From: Shimia marina | GTDB lineage: Bacteria; Pseudomonadota; Alphaproteobacteria; Rhodobacterales; Rhodobacteraceae | Assembly: GCF_001458175.1 (NCBI RefSeq) | Contig: NZ_CYPW01000027.1 | Span: 213,728-277,727, forward strand | DNA length: 64,000 nucleotides | Reading direction: 5' to 3' | Shown: positions 1 through 8,981 of the stretch, one piece after another | How the letters are laid out: the number at the start of each line of letters is the position of its first letter | Position numbering within the stretch: the first letter of the stretch is position 1 | Notes under the pieces: generated by a model | The model's database searches: none | What the model was told of the DNA's origin: nothing | The model's input: the letters and a program-made list of their open reading frames with translations, nothing else | Translations under genes and position numbers: made by a program

Positions 1-1
1 T

Positions 2-1198
2 ATCCTTGGGTCTGGCTTTGCAATTGCTGTGATGCCTTTGGTTGCGGAAGCGGATGCTGAAGGTGATGAGCAGGCTTTGCGTCGGGTGACGCGCATGGGG
101 CTTTGGCTGTCGTTGATCTTCGGCGTGATAGTGCAACCCCTTTTCTTCTTGTCACAACCGATCCTCCTTGGGCTACAACAAGAACCGGAAGTGGCCGAGC
201 TTGCACAGGCTTATTTGCGTATCGCTGGGCTGGGTCTGATCCCGGCGCTTTTGGTGATGGTGTTGAAGTCCTATTTGGCTGCGCTTGAGCATACCAGCGT
301 GGTGTTCTGGGTCACACTTGCTGCTGTGCCTGTGAATGTTGTTGTCAATTACGGTTTGATCTTTGGCAATTGGGGACTGCCTGAAATGGGCGTGCGCGGT
401 GCGGCGATTGCCTCCATAATTGTGCAGTTTGTGTCGCTGGCAGGTGTGATCCTTTACGCGGTGCGCGCCTTGCCTCAACATGTGCTGTTTGCACGGATCT
501 GGCGTCCTGATTGGGAAGTCTTTGCGCAGGTGTTTCGCCTTGGTCTGCCGATTGGTTTGACCAATTTGGCGGAGGTGGGCTTGTTTGCGGCCTCGTCTTT
601 GATGATGGGGTGGCTGGGCACCATTCCTCTGGCGGCACATGGCATTGCCCTCCAATTGGCCAGCCTGGCCTTCATGGTACATCTCGGTTTGTCCAATGCG
701 GCAACTGTGCGGGCCGGGAATGCGCTGGGACGAAAAGATGCTGATCATATGGCGCGTGGCGCGTGGGTTGCGATCGTCATGTCACTTTCGATCGCATTTA
801 TCGCTGTGACGCTATTCCTGCTGTTTCCAGAACAACTGCTGGGGTTGTTCATCGATCCTGAAGAAACACAGCGGGAGGCCATTCTCGCGATTGGTGTCGG
901 GCTGCTTTATACTGCGGCCCTGTTTCAGGTGGTTGATGGCGCGCAGGTCATGGCCTTGGGGTTGTTGCGGGGGGTGCAGGACACACGTGGTCCGATGGTG
1001 ATTGCTGCGGTGAGCTACTGGATCATCGGCGTGCCTTGTGCCTATGTGCTCGGCTTTGTGGTTGGCCTAGGCGGGCAGGGGGTCTGGCTGGGGCTTGTGG
1101 TCGGTCTGACTGCGGCGGCCATTTTGTTGATGGCACGGTTCTGGATCACGGATCTGAGCCGTTTGCGCAAACGCTTTGCCGAAGGAAAAAGCGGCTAA
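2..1198 (+). CDS. MATE family efflux transporter (5' end cut by window)
   Basis: Partial gene: the frame is open from base 2, and the first in-frame GTG and ATG at 29 and 32 lie inside a membrane helix, so the true start is upstream. The roughly 399 visible residues hold many hydrophobic segments and a MATE-type pattern, with an internal pseudo-repeat and a short charged C-terminus. The family exports cationic drugs, dyes or metabolites across the inner membrane using Na+ or H+ gradients. Usual family length is about 440-460 residues, so some 50 residues are missing. It converges on the minus-strand gene at 1220. The substrate cannot be told from the sequence. Confidence 0.85.
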   Translation: MLGSGFAIAVMPLVAEADAEGDEQALRRVTRMGLWLSLIFGVIVQPLFFLSQPILLGLQQEPEVAELAQAYLRIAGLGLIPALLVMVLKSYLAALEHTSVVFWVTLAAVPVNVVVNYGLIFGNWGLPEMGVRGAAIASIIVQFVSLAGVILYAVRALPQHVLFARIWRPDWEVFAQVFRLGLPIGLTNLAEVGLFAASSLMMGWLGTIPLAAHGIALQLASLAFMVHLGLSNAATVRAGNALGRKDADHMARGAWVAIVMSLSIAFIAVTLFLLFPEQLLGLFIDPEETQREAILAIGVGLLYTAALFQVVDGAQVMALGLLRGVQDTRGPMVIAAVSYWIIGVPCAYVLGFVVGLGGQGVWLGLVVGLTAAAILLMARFWITDLSRLRKRFAEGKSG

Positions 1199-1219
1199 GA
1201 CTGCGACGAAAAGTGCGCG

Positions 1220-1624
1220 CTATTTTCCCTTCAGAAGCCGATCGGCCTTCTTTCGGACCAATACGGATCTGAGATCGTGCATCGTCAGTAAAAGGGCATC
1301 GGTGACGTCTTCAAGCTGCTCAGGCGTTGCCTTGGACTGTGCCCATTGCGCCGTCAGATTGAGGTGATCCACCGTGCGCAGAATATCGTCAATGTCACGG
1401 CGCGCAAGCAAGGCGCGCCGCTCCTCCATCCACTCCTGAATTGCCGTCTGGTCTTCTGCCGAGAGTTTGCGATCCCCTTGCGGTTTTACGTCACCATTTT
1501 TGACGTTCACCACGGCGATCTGATCCATCTCAATACGACGATGGCGATTTTGGGTGTCAACGCGAAACACCATTGCGCCATTTTCCCGTATCCGGAAGTA
1601 GTAATCTGGCAGGTCGCCACTCAT
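1220..1624 (-). CDS. Hypothetical protein, 134 aa
   Basis: A 134-residue soluble protein with no signal peptide or membrane segment. The N-terminal third (DYYFRIRENGAMVFRVDT) looks beta-rich. The C-terminal two thirds are charged and helical, with a run of Glu, Arg and Asp around residues 65-130. I do not recognise a named family, but the codon use and clean ATG start suggest a real gene. It is followed (in the minus direction) by the 3' end of the convergent MATE gene and lies 23 bases downstream of the aminotransferase gene, so the two may be co-transcribed. No function is proposed. Confidence 0.7.
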   Translation of the reverse strand: MSGDLPDYYFRIRENGAMVFRVDTQNRHRRIEMDQIAVVNVKNGDVKPQGDRKLSAEDQTAIQEWMEERRALLARRDIDDILRTVDHLNLTAQWAQSKATPEQLEDVTDALLLTMHDLRSVLVRKKADRLLKGK

Positions 1625-1647
1625 GATGAAGTCCTCATGGTCCGGTA

Positions 1648-2886
<1,239 letters not shown>

Positions 2887-2936
2887 TTAGGGTGCGCGGG
2901 AATGCCGTTCAAGAAAGAAGCGCCGGAGAGCCGAAA

Positions 2937-3353
2937 ATGCCCCAAGATCAAGTAGAAGAGATGCCGGAACAGGCGCTTTCTGAAGACTATTGGTACGGAG
3001 GCGACGTTGCGACCTTCGGCGATCGCCTTGCGGCGGCACGGGAAGCAGCCGGGCTCAAGCCCGGTGAGTTCGCCAAACGGCTTGGCGTCAAGAAAAGTAC
3101 CATCATAGCTTGGGAAGAAGACCTGAGCGAGCCGCGCGCCAACAGGTTGTCCATGATGGCAGGGCTTTTGAATGTTACTGTGGGATGGCTTTTGACCGGA
3201 GATGGTGAAGGTGTTGACCTTTCCGATGGGAGCGACAGTTCAGAGGCCGGTCTGGTTGCCATTATGACGGAAATTCGCAATATTCGCATGAGTATGAAGC
3301 GCGATCTTGAGCGTTTGGCACGGCTGGAAAAGTCGCTGCGCAAAAAGGTTTGA
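2937..3353 (+). CDS. XRE-family helix-turn-helix protein
   Basis: A 138-residue protein. A helix-turn-helix domain spans roughly residues 27-85 (FGDRLAAAREAAGLKPGEFAKRLGVKKSTIIAWEED as two successive parts). A Ser/Asp/Glu-rich linker and a C-terminal charged helix (residues 105-138) that could form a coiled coil follow. The ATG at 2937 has GGAGAG seven bases upstream and begins after the divergent aminotransferase promoter. The gene is translationally close to sdhE, whose start lies 3 bases after this stop, so the two probably form an operon. It may be a cytoplasmic DNA-binding regulator, but the target is unknown. Confidence 0.82.
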   Translation: MPQDQVEEMPEQALSEDYWYGGDVATFGDRLAAAREAAGLKPGEFAKRLGVKKSTIIAWEEDLSEPRANRLSMMAGLLNVTVGWLLTGDGEGVDLSDGSDSSEAGLVAIMTEIRNIRMSMKRDLERLARLEKSLRKKV

Positions 3354-3355
3354 AC

Positions 3356-3643
3356 ATGTCTGATCTGTCCCAGTCCCAGCCGCAGGAAACTTACGAGAAT
3401 CGTCTCAAGCGGATGAAAATGCGTTCGATGCGCCGTGGCATAAAAGAAATGGATATCATTCTGGCGCGTTTTGCCGATGAAAACCTTGCAGAAATGGATG
3501 CACAGGCTCTGGATCTGTATGATGCTCTTTTGCATGAAAATGATCAGGATTTATATCAATGGGTTACGGGGCAAAAGCCCGCCCCTGATGCCTATGATGG
3601 ATTGATTTCGCGCATTTCTACGACGATCAGCGGGCCAAATTGA
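3356..3643 (+). CDS. sdhE: FAD assembly factor SdhE (succinate dehydrogenase assembly factor 2)
   Basis: A small protein of 95 residues with the SdhE/Sdh5 signature RGxxE (R27-G28 to E31 in RRGIKEMD). It is followed by the helical pattern ILARFADENL and the acidic LLHENDQDLYQW segment typical of the family. SdhE helps attach FAD covalently to the SdhA subunit of succinate dehydrogenase in the cytoplasm. The ATG at 3356 is used rather than the TTG six bases earlier because AAGG lies well placed before it. It sits directly after the helix-turn-helix gene. No sdh structural genes occur in this window. Confidence 0.88.
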   Translation: MSDLSQSQPQETYENRLKRMKMRSMRRGIKEMDIILARFADENLAEMDAQALDLYDALLHENDQDLYQWVTGQKPAPDAYDGLISRISTTISGPN

Positions 3644-3692
3644 CGCGAATTTGTGACGTCTTTTGGATGGTTTAACCTATTGTTGGGCTTTT

Positions 3693-3726
3693 TCCGTCAG
3701 TCTTGTTCCTTAGATAAGCTGACGGA
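3693..3726. repeat. 8-bp inverted repeat spanning the ldtR leader and ribosome binding site
   Basis: TCCGTCAG (3693-3700) and CTGACGGA (3719-3726) are perfect inverted repeats separated by 18 bases. The right arm contains the purine-rich GGAG that serves as ribosome binding site for the gene at 3735. As DNA it could be an operator; as RNA it could hide the ribosome binding site. Which applies is not known. Confidence 0.55.
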
Positions 3727-3734
3727 GTAAAAGA

Positions 3735-4232
3735 ATGAGCTTTCATTCATCAATGGAAAACGGGACAGAGCAGTCGTTCATGGCTGACTATCTGGACTCG
3801 TTGGCGCTTGTTGAGCGTCTTCACCGGCTTTTGCTGGATGTGATCAAGGATGAGTTCGAGCGGGTTGGTGTGATAGAGATCAACGCAGTGCAGGCGCTGC
3901 TGTTGTTCAATATCGGCGACAATGAAGTGACCGCAGGCGAACTGAAAACACGCGGATACTATCAGGGCTCTAATGTGAGCTACAACCTCAAGAAACTTGT
4001 GGATGCAGGCTATATGCATCATCAACGCTGCGAGATTGATCGCCGGTCTGTACGCGTGCGTCTCACCGATCGCGGTCGTGAGATCCGTGACGTGATTTCC
4101 GCCCTCTTTGCGCGCCATGCGGAAGGGTTGCAGGCCAAAGGTGTGCTCGGAGAAGACGGTATTGAGCAGATCACCCACGCGTTGCGCCGTGTTGAGCGCT
4201 ATTGGACCGACCAGATCCGATACATTTACTAA
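3735..4232 (+). CDS. ldtR: MarR-family transcriptional regulator, LdtR type
   Basis: A 165-residue winged helix-turn-helix protein resembling the alphaproteobacterial LdtR group. The motifs are INAVQALLLFNIGDNEVTAGELKTRGYYQGSN (dimer helix and recognition region, read in parts) and a beta-wing with CEIDRRSVRVRLTDRGREI around residues 95-115. LdtR in Rhizobiales controls L,D-transpeptidase and osmotic-stress genes; carrying that role over here is inference. The ATG at 3735 has GGAG at a good distance; an internal Met at residue 16 is a less likely start. An inverted repeat covers its leader, suggesting autoregulation. A GC-rich hairpin follows the stop. Confidence 0.82.
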   Translation: MSFHSSMENGTEQSFMADYLDSLALVERLHRLLLDVIKDEFERVGVIEINAVQALLLFNIGDNEVTAGELKTRGYYQGSNVSYNLKKLVDAGYMHHQRCEIDRRSVRVRLTDRGREIRDVISALFARHAEGLQAKGVLGEDGIEQITHALRRVERYWTDQIRYIY

Positions 4233-4272
4233 GGTCGCCCGGACACCCTAGAACGGGGATTCCGTAGCTTTT

Positions 4273-4303
4273 GCGCGCCGCCCACAGAAGGGGCAAGGCG
4301 CGC
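4273..4303 (+). terminator. GC-rich stem-loop after ldtR
   Basis: GCGCGCC (4273-4279) pairs with GGCGCGC (4297-4303), and an inner GCCC pairs with GGGC. A T-rich but interrupted stretch (CGTTTCCGTTT) follows. This is a plausible terminator for ldtR. The rest of the 4233-4493 gap shows no clear coding frame. Confidence 0.5.
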
Positions 4304-4493
4304 CGTTTCCGTTTGTCATTCTATATGTTTTGTAAGCTTTAGAGCTTCAGCCGTTCCCGAAGCCCCGCACGCATCTCTGGGTGTGAAATTTGCTTTGAGG
4401 CAAACACAGAAACTACCCTTGCAAGCTTGCGCTGTATCGCAGTTCGCAGCCCTCAAGGGGCTCTCCTGGCTCAATGGCAGCTTGTGCTAGGCA

Positions 4494-4922
4494 TCACCAA
4501 TGACCGGTACTCTCCATGCTGACCCAAGGTTCAGCGGGAGGTAGGGCATCGCCCTGTTGCAGCAACTCGATGGAAATGTTGTCAGGGGACCGCACAAAAG
4601 CCATGCGGCCATCGCGCGGTGGGCGATTGATAACAACCCCGTTGTCGGCGAGATGCTGACACATTTCGTAAATGTTGCCGACTTCATAGGCGAGGTGACC
4701 GAAGTGTCGGCTGTCAGATGGCAAGCCTTCATCCCCATCCCAGTTGTAGGTGAGTTCAAGTGGCGCGTCGTGATCGCCATCTGCGGCCAAATACACCAGA
4801 GAGAAGCGGCCTTCATCGCTGTCATAGCGCTTGATTTCTTTGAGGCCGAACAGCGCATAAAACGCCATTGAGGCCTCCAGATCCGCAACCCGGACCATTG
4901 TGTGAAGGTATTTCACGTGCAT
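4494..4922 (-). CDS. gloA: Lactoylglutathione lyase (glyoxalase I), VOC superfamily
   Basis: A 142-residue protein that aligns by eye with E. coli GloA, including HTMVRVADLEASMAFY, LELTYNW and HFGHLAYEV. The four metal ligands expected for glyoxalase I can be placed at H7, E56, H76 and E119. The enzyme isomerises the hemithioacetal of methylglyoxal and glutathione to S-lactoylglutathione in the cytoplasm. The ATG at 4922 has AAAGGA upstream and fits the family N-terminus; longer frames reaching 5075 add unrelated sequence. It is a single gene divergent from thyA. Substrate preference within the VOC family is inferred from similarity only. Confidence 0.85.
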   Translation of the reverse strand: MHVKYLHTMVRVADLEASMAFYALFGLKEIKRYDSDEGRFSLVYLAADGDHDAPLELTYNWDGDEGLPSDSRHFGHLAYEVGNIYEMCQHLADNGVVINRPPRDGRMAFVRSPDNISIELLQQGDALPPAEPWVSMESTGHW

Positions 4923-5151
4923 GTTGGTTTCCTTTGACTCGTTTCGCCACATAAGACCAGTTAGCGCCAACGTTGGCCAGAGCCTTCGGTGCGGGGCAAA
5001 CATTTGATCGCTTGCGAAAGAGGGGCATGTGTTTGTTGCTGTCTTCTGGCTTTGCTGCTGAAGACATCGCCTCAAGAAATGGTGGAATAAGTCGTGCAGA
5101 CTGATATTTGTTCAGGTAAGAAATGCCGCGCAGTTGAGAAAGAGGTGCTAA

Positions 5152-5931
5152 GTGCAGCAATATCATGATGCTTTGAGCACCATTCTGGAGCACGGAGAAC
5201 GATCAACAGATCGTACGGGCACTGGGACGATCTCCTACTTTGGTCTACAGGCGCGCTATCCATCTTCGGAAGGTTTTCCTTTGGTGACCACCAAGAAGCT
5301 CTACTTGCGTGGGATCATTTACGAGCTGCTTTGGTTCCTCGCAGGGGATACGAACATCAAGTATCTGCAGGAAAATCGGGTCACCATATGGGATGAATGG
5401 GCCGATGAAAATGGAGATCTCGGGCCGGTCTATGGTAAGCAATGGCGCGACTTTGGTGGTGTTGACCAAATTGAGACGCTGGTTGAGATGATCAAAACCA
5501 CGCCTGACAGCCGGCGCCTGATTGTGAGTGCCTGGAATCCGGTGGATGTGCCGAACATGGCGCTACCGCCTTGTCATACGATGTGGCAGGTTCGGGTTTT
5601 GAACAACAAGCTGCACCTGCAGCTTTATCAACGTTCCGCGGACATGTTTCTTGGAGTGCCATTCAACATCGCATCTTATGCGATTTTGCAGCATATGTTG
5701 GCACATGTCACCGGCTATGAAGTGGGGGATTTCGTGCATTCCATCGGGGATGCGCATATCTACTCCAACCATATGGAGCAGGTGCAGCTCCAGCTTTCAC
5801 GCAGCCCAAAGGCTTTGCCAGAGTTGAAAATCAAGCGACAGGTGCCTTCGATTTTTGACTTTACCTATGAGGATTTTGAGATTGTTGGATATGATCCTGA
5901 CCCCGGAATACCGGCCCCGGTGGCGGTATAA
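5152..5931 (+). CDS. thyA: Thymidylate synthase
   Basis: A 259-residue ThyA that converts dUMP and methylene-tetrahydrofolate to dTMP and dihydrofolate. It shows RTGTGT, the [28 protein letters not shown] block, the nucleophile C141 in [30 protein letters not shown] and the C-terminal PGIPAPVAV. The start is a GTG at 5152 preceded by AAGAGG; no ATG fits the family N-terminus better. folA begins three bases after the stop, so dihydrofolate made here is recycled by its operon partner. Length matches the 264-residue E. coli enzyme. Confidence 0.97.
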   Translation: MQQYHDALSTILEHGERSTDRTGTGTISYFGLQARYPSSEGFPLVTTKKLYLRGIIYELLWFLAGDTNIKYLQENRVTIWDEWADENGDLGPVYGKQWRDFGGVDQIETLVEMIKTTPDSRRLIVSAWNPVDVPNMALPPCHTMWQVRVLNNKLHLQLYQRSADMFLGVPFNIASYAILQHMLAHVTGYEVGDFVHSIGDAHIYSNHMEQVQLQLSRSPKALPELKIKRQVPSIFDFTYEDFEIVGYDPDPGIPAPVAV

Positions 5932-5934
5932 GGC

Positions 5935-6411
5935 ATGATTACACTGGTTGTTGCGCGCGCCGAAAATGGAGCAATTGGTCGGGATGGCGATATTCCTTGG
6001 CACATTCCTGAGGATCTGAAGACTTTTCAGCGCGAAACCCTTGGTGGCGCGTTGATTATGGGGCGGAATACCTGGGATAGCCTGCCGGTGAAGCCGTTGC
6101 CCAAGCGCTTCAACATCGTCGTGTCGTCGCAACCCGATGTTGCAGAATGTGTCGCGCCATCGGTTGCAGATGCGGTGGCACTGGCGACTGCGCAGGGTTA
6201 TGATCGGATCTACGGCATTGGAGGGGCGGGGATTTACCGCGAAATGCTGGATATCGCACATCGGCTGCTGATCACGGAAGTTGCTATGAAAGTGGATGAT
6301 GCCGATACATTTTTCCCGGATTTCGACACCAAAAACTGGGATGTGATTTCGCGGCGGCCTTTAGAGGGCGCTCAGATACCGTGTGAGGTCTGCGAGTACA
6401 TTCGGCGCTGA
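5935..6411 (+). CDS. folA: Dihydrofolate reductase
   Basis: A 158-residue DHFR with the N-terminal MITLVVARAENGAIGRDGDIPWHIPEDLKTF arrangement (active-site Trp and acidic Asp of WHIPEDL), GRNTWDSLP, and GIGGAGIYREML near the NADPH site. It reduces dihydrofolate with NADPH in the cytoplasm and regenerates the cofactor used by thyA, its operon partner three bases upstream. The length is typical for chromosomal DHFR. A stem-loop overlaps the stop codon and may end the transcript. Confidence 0.96.
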   Translation: MITLVVARAENGAIGRDGDIPWHIPEDLKTFQRETLGGALIMGRNTWDSLPVKPLPKRFNIVVSSQPDVAECVAPSVADAVALATAQGYDRIYGIGGAGIYREMLDIAHRLLITEVAMKVDDADTFFPDFDTKNWDVISRRPLEGAQIPCEVCEYIRR

Positions 6412-6439
6412 GACAATTCGTTGAGAAACGGTTTGTCTC
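6410..6439 (+). terminator. Stem-loop at the end of folA
   Basis: GAGACAA (6410-6416) pairs with TTGTCTC (6433-6439), with an inner CGTT/AACG pairing. It overlaps the folA stop codon. The downstream U-run is weak, so termination is likely but not certain. Confidence 0.45.
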
Positions 6440-6450
6440 TACTCGTGTAT

Positions 6451-6480
6451 TTGACAGGCATCGCGTGCTGGTCCTAGGGT
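6451..6480 (+). promoter_or_regulatory. Candidate housekeeping sigma promoter
   Basis: A perfect -35 TTGACA (6451-6456) is followed after 18 bases by TAGGGT (6475-6480), close to a -10 element. It would drive the small secreted protein gene starting at 6526, leaving a leader of about 40 bases. Confidence 0.5.
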
Positions 6481-6525
6481 GATTTCCATTAACCAAGTTA
6501 TTGCTATCACCGGAGCTCATGTCTC

Positions 6526-6822
6526 ATGACGCGCTTTTTTCTTTTGGCCGTTACGGCCCTTGTTACCCTGTCTGCACCGGGCCATGCGCAAAACTGGAGC
6601 TCGAATGCTCCGCAAATTGGCCCTGTTAATCAGCCTGAGGGGGTTTTGTTGCATCCTTATCCCGCACGGGAAAACTACTGCCCATACGGGTTGGAGCCTA
6701 TTACAGTGGGCGGAGTGATTTGCTGTGGCACAGCTAACACATCAGAGCCCTATGTTAATCGAGCCGGACGTTCAGCGTATCGTCATTCAAGCTGCCCTCC
6801 GGGCGCCAAGGGGTGCTCCTAA
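6526..6822 (+). CDS. Small Cys-containing exported protein of unknown function
   Basis: A 98-residue protein with a clear Sec signal peptide (hydrophobic residues 4-17, likely cleavage after GHAQ). The mature part of about 75 residues has five cysteines (in NYCPYG, ICCGT, SCPPG and the C-terminal KGCS), suggesting disulfides in the periplasm or outside. A good TTGACA promoter lies about 45 bases upstream. I do not recognise the family. Its placement between folA and a convergent cold-shock gene gives no functional clue. Confidence 0.75.
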   Translation: MTRFFLLAVTALVTLSAPGHAQNWSSNAPQIGPVNQPEGVLLHPYPARENYCPYGLEPITVGGVICCGTANTSEPYVNRAGRSAYRHSSCPPGAKGCS

Positions 6823-6871
6823 TCCTATTGAGCATTGCCCTTAGTCTGACGGCCTCTCAAGTGTGAAAAGG

Positions 6872-6894
6872 AAAGGGGCGCGTAATTGCACCCC
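6872..6894 (-). terminator. Terminator of the cold-shock gene
   Basis: Read on the minus strand, GGGGTGC and GCGCCCC form a 7-bp stem (one G-U) with a short loop, followed by TTTCCTTTT. It lies just after the minus-strand stop at 6902. Confidence 0.6.
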
Positions 6895-6901
6895 ATTCCC
6901 A

Positions 6902-7108
6902 TCAAAGCAGTTTGAGTTCGCCGGCCATGTCCCGGCCATCTCGCCCTTGGGTCATTTCAAACTCGACTTTTTGATTGTCGGACAGGCCCTTAAGGCCGGA
7001 CCGTTCCACAACGGAAATATGTACAAATACATCTTTCCCGCCTTCTTCTGGCTCAATGAATCCAAAGCCTTTGGTGGTGTTAAACCATTTTACGGTACCG
7101 CGTGGCAT
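6902..7108 (-). CDS. Cold-shock domain protein
   Basis: A 68-residue protein consisting of one cold-shock domain, with RNP1 (KGFGFIEP) and RNP2 (VFVHIS). It binds single-stranded nucleic acid and acts as an RNA chaperone. The start at 7108 ([10 protein letters not shown]) is chosen over the Met seven codons earlier because AGAGGAG is well placed and it matches the family N-terminus. About 200 bases separate it from the divergent ArsC-like gene at 7318, leaving room for a long structured leader as in other csp genes. That leader was not analysed further. Confidence 0.93.
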   Translation of the reverse strand: MPRGTVKWFNTTKGFGFIEPEEGGKDVFVHISVVERSGLKGLSDNQKVEFEMTQGRDGRDMAGELKLL

Positions 7109-7317
7109 ACCGTTCTCCTCTATATTCATTTTAGTCTATCCGGGGACAAAATCCCGGAGGAACAAAAATCTCTTTTCCCGCGTGCATGAAGCGGATTGTT
7201 GAAACCAATGCACCCTTCAAAGGATTGCACGCTCTTGTCAAAAATCAAGCAAAACCGCAGTGAAATTTAAAATCAACTCGGCTATGCCGTCTAGGGCGCT
7301 GACTAGGAGTGAGAAAG

Positions 7318-7632
7318 ATGACGATCGTCTATGGTCTAAAGAACTGCGATACCTGTCGTAAGGCTATGAAATCTTTAGGAGAGGTGGATTTTGTAGATGT
7401 ACGAAATACGGGTGTTCCCGAAGAAATTCTAAATTCCGCATATGAGCAATTTCAAGACTCATTGGTGAATAAAAGATCAACCACCTGGCGAAATTTAGGC
7501 GAAGATGAGCGCGAAGAGGCCCCAATCTCCCTTTTGATGCGCCATCCGACACTGATGAAACGTCCACTAATTGAGCAAGATGGTAAATTTTTCCTAGGTT
7601 GGACGAAAGAAATTGAGGCTGAATTGACCTAA
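7318..7632 (+). CDS. ArsC/Spx-family thioredoxin-fold protein (YffB-like)
   Basis: A 104-residue protein with the N-terminal CxxC-type motif GLKNCDTCRKAMKSL and the family's C-terminal HPTLMKRPLIEQDGKFFLGWTKEIE. This resembles ArsC-like reductases of the YffB subgroup more than true arsenate reductases. The family uses an active-site Cys with glutathione for redox chemistry; the substrate here is unknown. The ATG at 7318 is used, with AGGAG eight bases upstream, instead of the GTG at 7309. No other arsenic genes are near. A strong bidirectional terminator follows. Confidence 0.85.
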   Translation: MTIVYGLKNCDTCRKAMKSLGEVDFVDVRNTGVPEEILNSAYEQFQDSLVNKRSTTWRNLGEDEREEAPISLLMRHPTLMKRPLIEQDGKFFLGWTKEIEAELT

Positions 7633-7637
7633 AACGC

Positions 7638-7665
7638 AAAAGCCCGCGCATCTGCGCGGGCTTTT
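7638..7665. terminator. Bidirectional rho-independent terminator
   Basis: AAAAGCCCGCGCA and TGCGCGGGCTTTT form a perfect 13-bp stem with a two-base gap. It has A-runs and T-runs on both sides, so it can end the ArsC-like gene on plus and the doxX/bufferin operon on minus. Confidence 0.9.
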
Positions 7666-7691
7666 CGTATTGATGGAGGGTCGGGATTTCC

Positions 7692-8216
7692 TTATTCTGA
7701 CGCGCGTTTGCCAAAAATGGCGTCTACAGAAATTGGGCCTGCGCCTTTGAACACGAGTACCGCGAAGAGCAGCACCCACATGGCACGCTGATCAATCAGG
7801 CCTTGAGCGCTGTCAAAGAAACCACCCAGCGCAACGCCATGGCCTGTCACATCCACGATGGTTTGTACGATGATAAATCCAATCATCCCGAAAGCGGCGA
7901 CCCGTGTGAGCAGGCCGATGACGATCAAGACGGGTAAAACAAACTCTGCAATGGTGCCTGCCAGAATGACAATCCGTTGAAAGAAGCTCATTTGGGTTAC
8001 ATCCCAAAGCACAGCTTCTGCGGCTTTCGGGAAGATTTGTCCGAAGGCTCCAGACGAAGGGGAGAAGATTGAGCCGTCAATTTTGAGCAGGGCTGAGTTC
8101 CAGAAATAGAAAAACAGGACGGCGACAAAAGTCAGGCGTGCCAATGTCGGTACCAGCCAATCAAGGCGATTCAGCCTATCCAGAAGGTCGGTGTATTGCG
8201 AGATAAGGCGTGTCAT
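7692..8216 (-). CDS. DoxX-family membrane protein of the bufferin operon
   Basis: A 174-residue integral membrane protein with four likely transmembrane helices (near residues 22-40, 75-100, 105-125 and 140-160). It has the DoxX-type pattern LARLTFVAVLFFYFWNSALLK and GLLTRVAAFGMIGFIIVQT. DoxX proteins of this type often close DUF2282-DUF692-DUF2063 operons; a role in redox or membrane handling of the product is presumed, not shown. It begins 12 bases after the upstream bufC-like gene and ends at the shared terminator at 7638, so it is the last gene of the operon. Confidence 0.85.
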   Translation of the reverse strand: MTRLISQYTDLLDRLNRLDWLVPTLARLTFVAVLFFYFWNSALLKIDGSIFSPSSGAFGQIFPKAAEAVLWDVTQMSFFQRIVILAGTIAEFVLPVLIVIGLLTRVAAFGMIGFIIVQTIVDVTGHGVALGGFFDSAQGLIDQRAMWVLLFAVLVFKGAGPISVDAIFGKRASE

Positions 8217-8228
8217 GAGACTCTCCGG

Positions 8229-8981
8229 TCAGCTAGGGACGTCAAAAGATGTGAGGGCGTTGCCGGTCAGCAGAAGGCCCAGAGTTGCACCAAGATCAAA
8301 ACCTTCGTCGGCCTCGGTTCCAAATTCTGCGGCGGTGCCAAGCTTGGCACCCGCCATAAGGGCTGTGACACATTCATATGCGCCGGGTGGCAGCACATGG
8401 GGCAGCGGATCATATTCAGGCCGTAGGATCAGCACATCCTGTGCCACTGCCGCAGGCTTGGGGCCATCCTGCATGTTGAAAGCCCAGATGGCGTGGATCG
8501 GCCAGGAGGAGCGTTGCACGGAGACGGCTGGGGCGAAATTGGCTGTGATGTCCACCAGCTTATCCTGTGGAATTTCAGCGAGTGTTTCCGGGGCCACACC
8601 GGTGCTGTCTGCGGCATGATAGGAACGGCGCAGGCCCAGCTCCAAACGGGCGACATCGCCCAGATAGCCCAAATGCGCCAGAGGTTCGAAGCTCTCCAGA
8701 AAAGTTGGGAAGTCAGCACCGTAGTGCATCATCATGGGAGATGTGGGCGGGAACTGCCGCAGAAAAATGCCCGCAATTGCATTGAAATTTTCCTCGCCAA
8801 GCAATTTGGCAATGGTTGGAAAGCCTGTAGCGAGCGCTTCGCTGAGCGAAACGGCCACGTTGTTGCGATACACATCAAAACGCCGCCCCGCGGGCTGACC
8901 AATGGCATCAGAAAGTCCAAGAGGGCGCTCTTGCGCACCATCAAAGATGGCATCTCGGAATGTGGTCTGCGTGACTGTCAT
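8229..8981 (-). CDS. bufC: BufC-like DUF2063 protein, partner of the MNIO enzyme
   Basis: A 250-residue protein with the DUF2063 (putative DNA-binding) pattern: TTFRDAIFDGAQ, DVYRNNVAVSLSEALATGFPTIAKLLGEENF and the LGDVARLELGLRRSYHAAD block near residue 115. In characterised systems (bufferins, methanobactin-like clusters) this type of partner recruits the precursor peptide to the DUF692 enzyme. Its start codon overlaps the stop of bufB by four bases (ATGA), indicating translational coupling. The family name 'DNA-binding' is historical; here the context argues for RiPP maturation. Confidence 0.85.
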   Translation of the reverse strand: MTVTQTTFRDAIFDGAQERPLGLSDAIGQPAGRRFDVYRNNVAVSLSEALATGFPTIAKLLGEENFNAIAGIFLRQFPPTSPMMMHYGADFPTFLESFEPLAHLGYLGDVARLELGLRRSYHAADSTGVAPETLAEIPQDKLVDITANFAPAVSVQRSSWPIHAIWAFNMQDGPKPAAVAQDVLILRPEYDPLPHVLPPGAYECVTALMAGAKLGTAAEFGTEADEGFDLGATLGLLLTGNALTSFDVPS

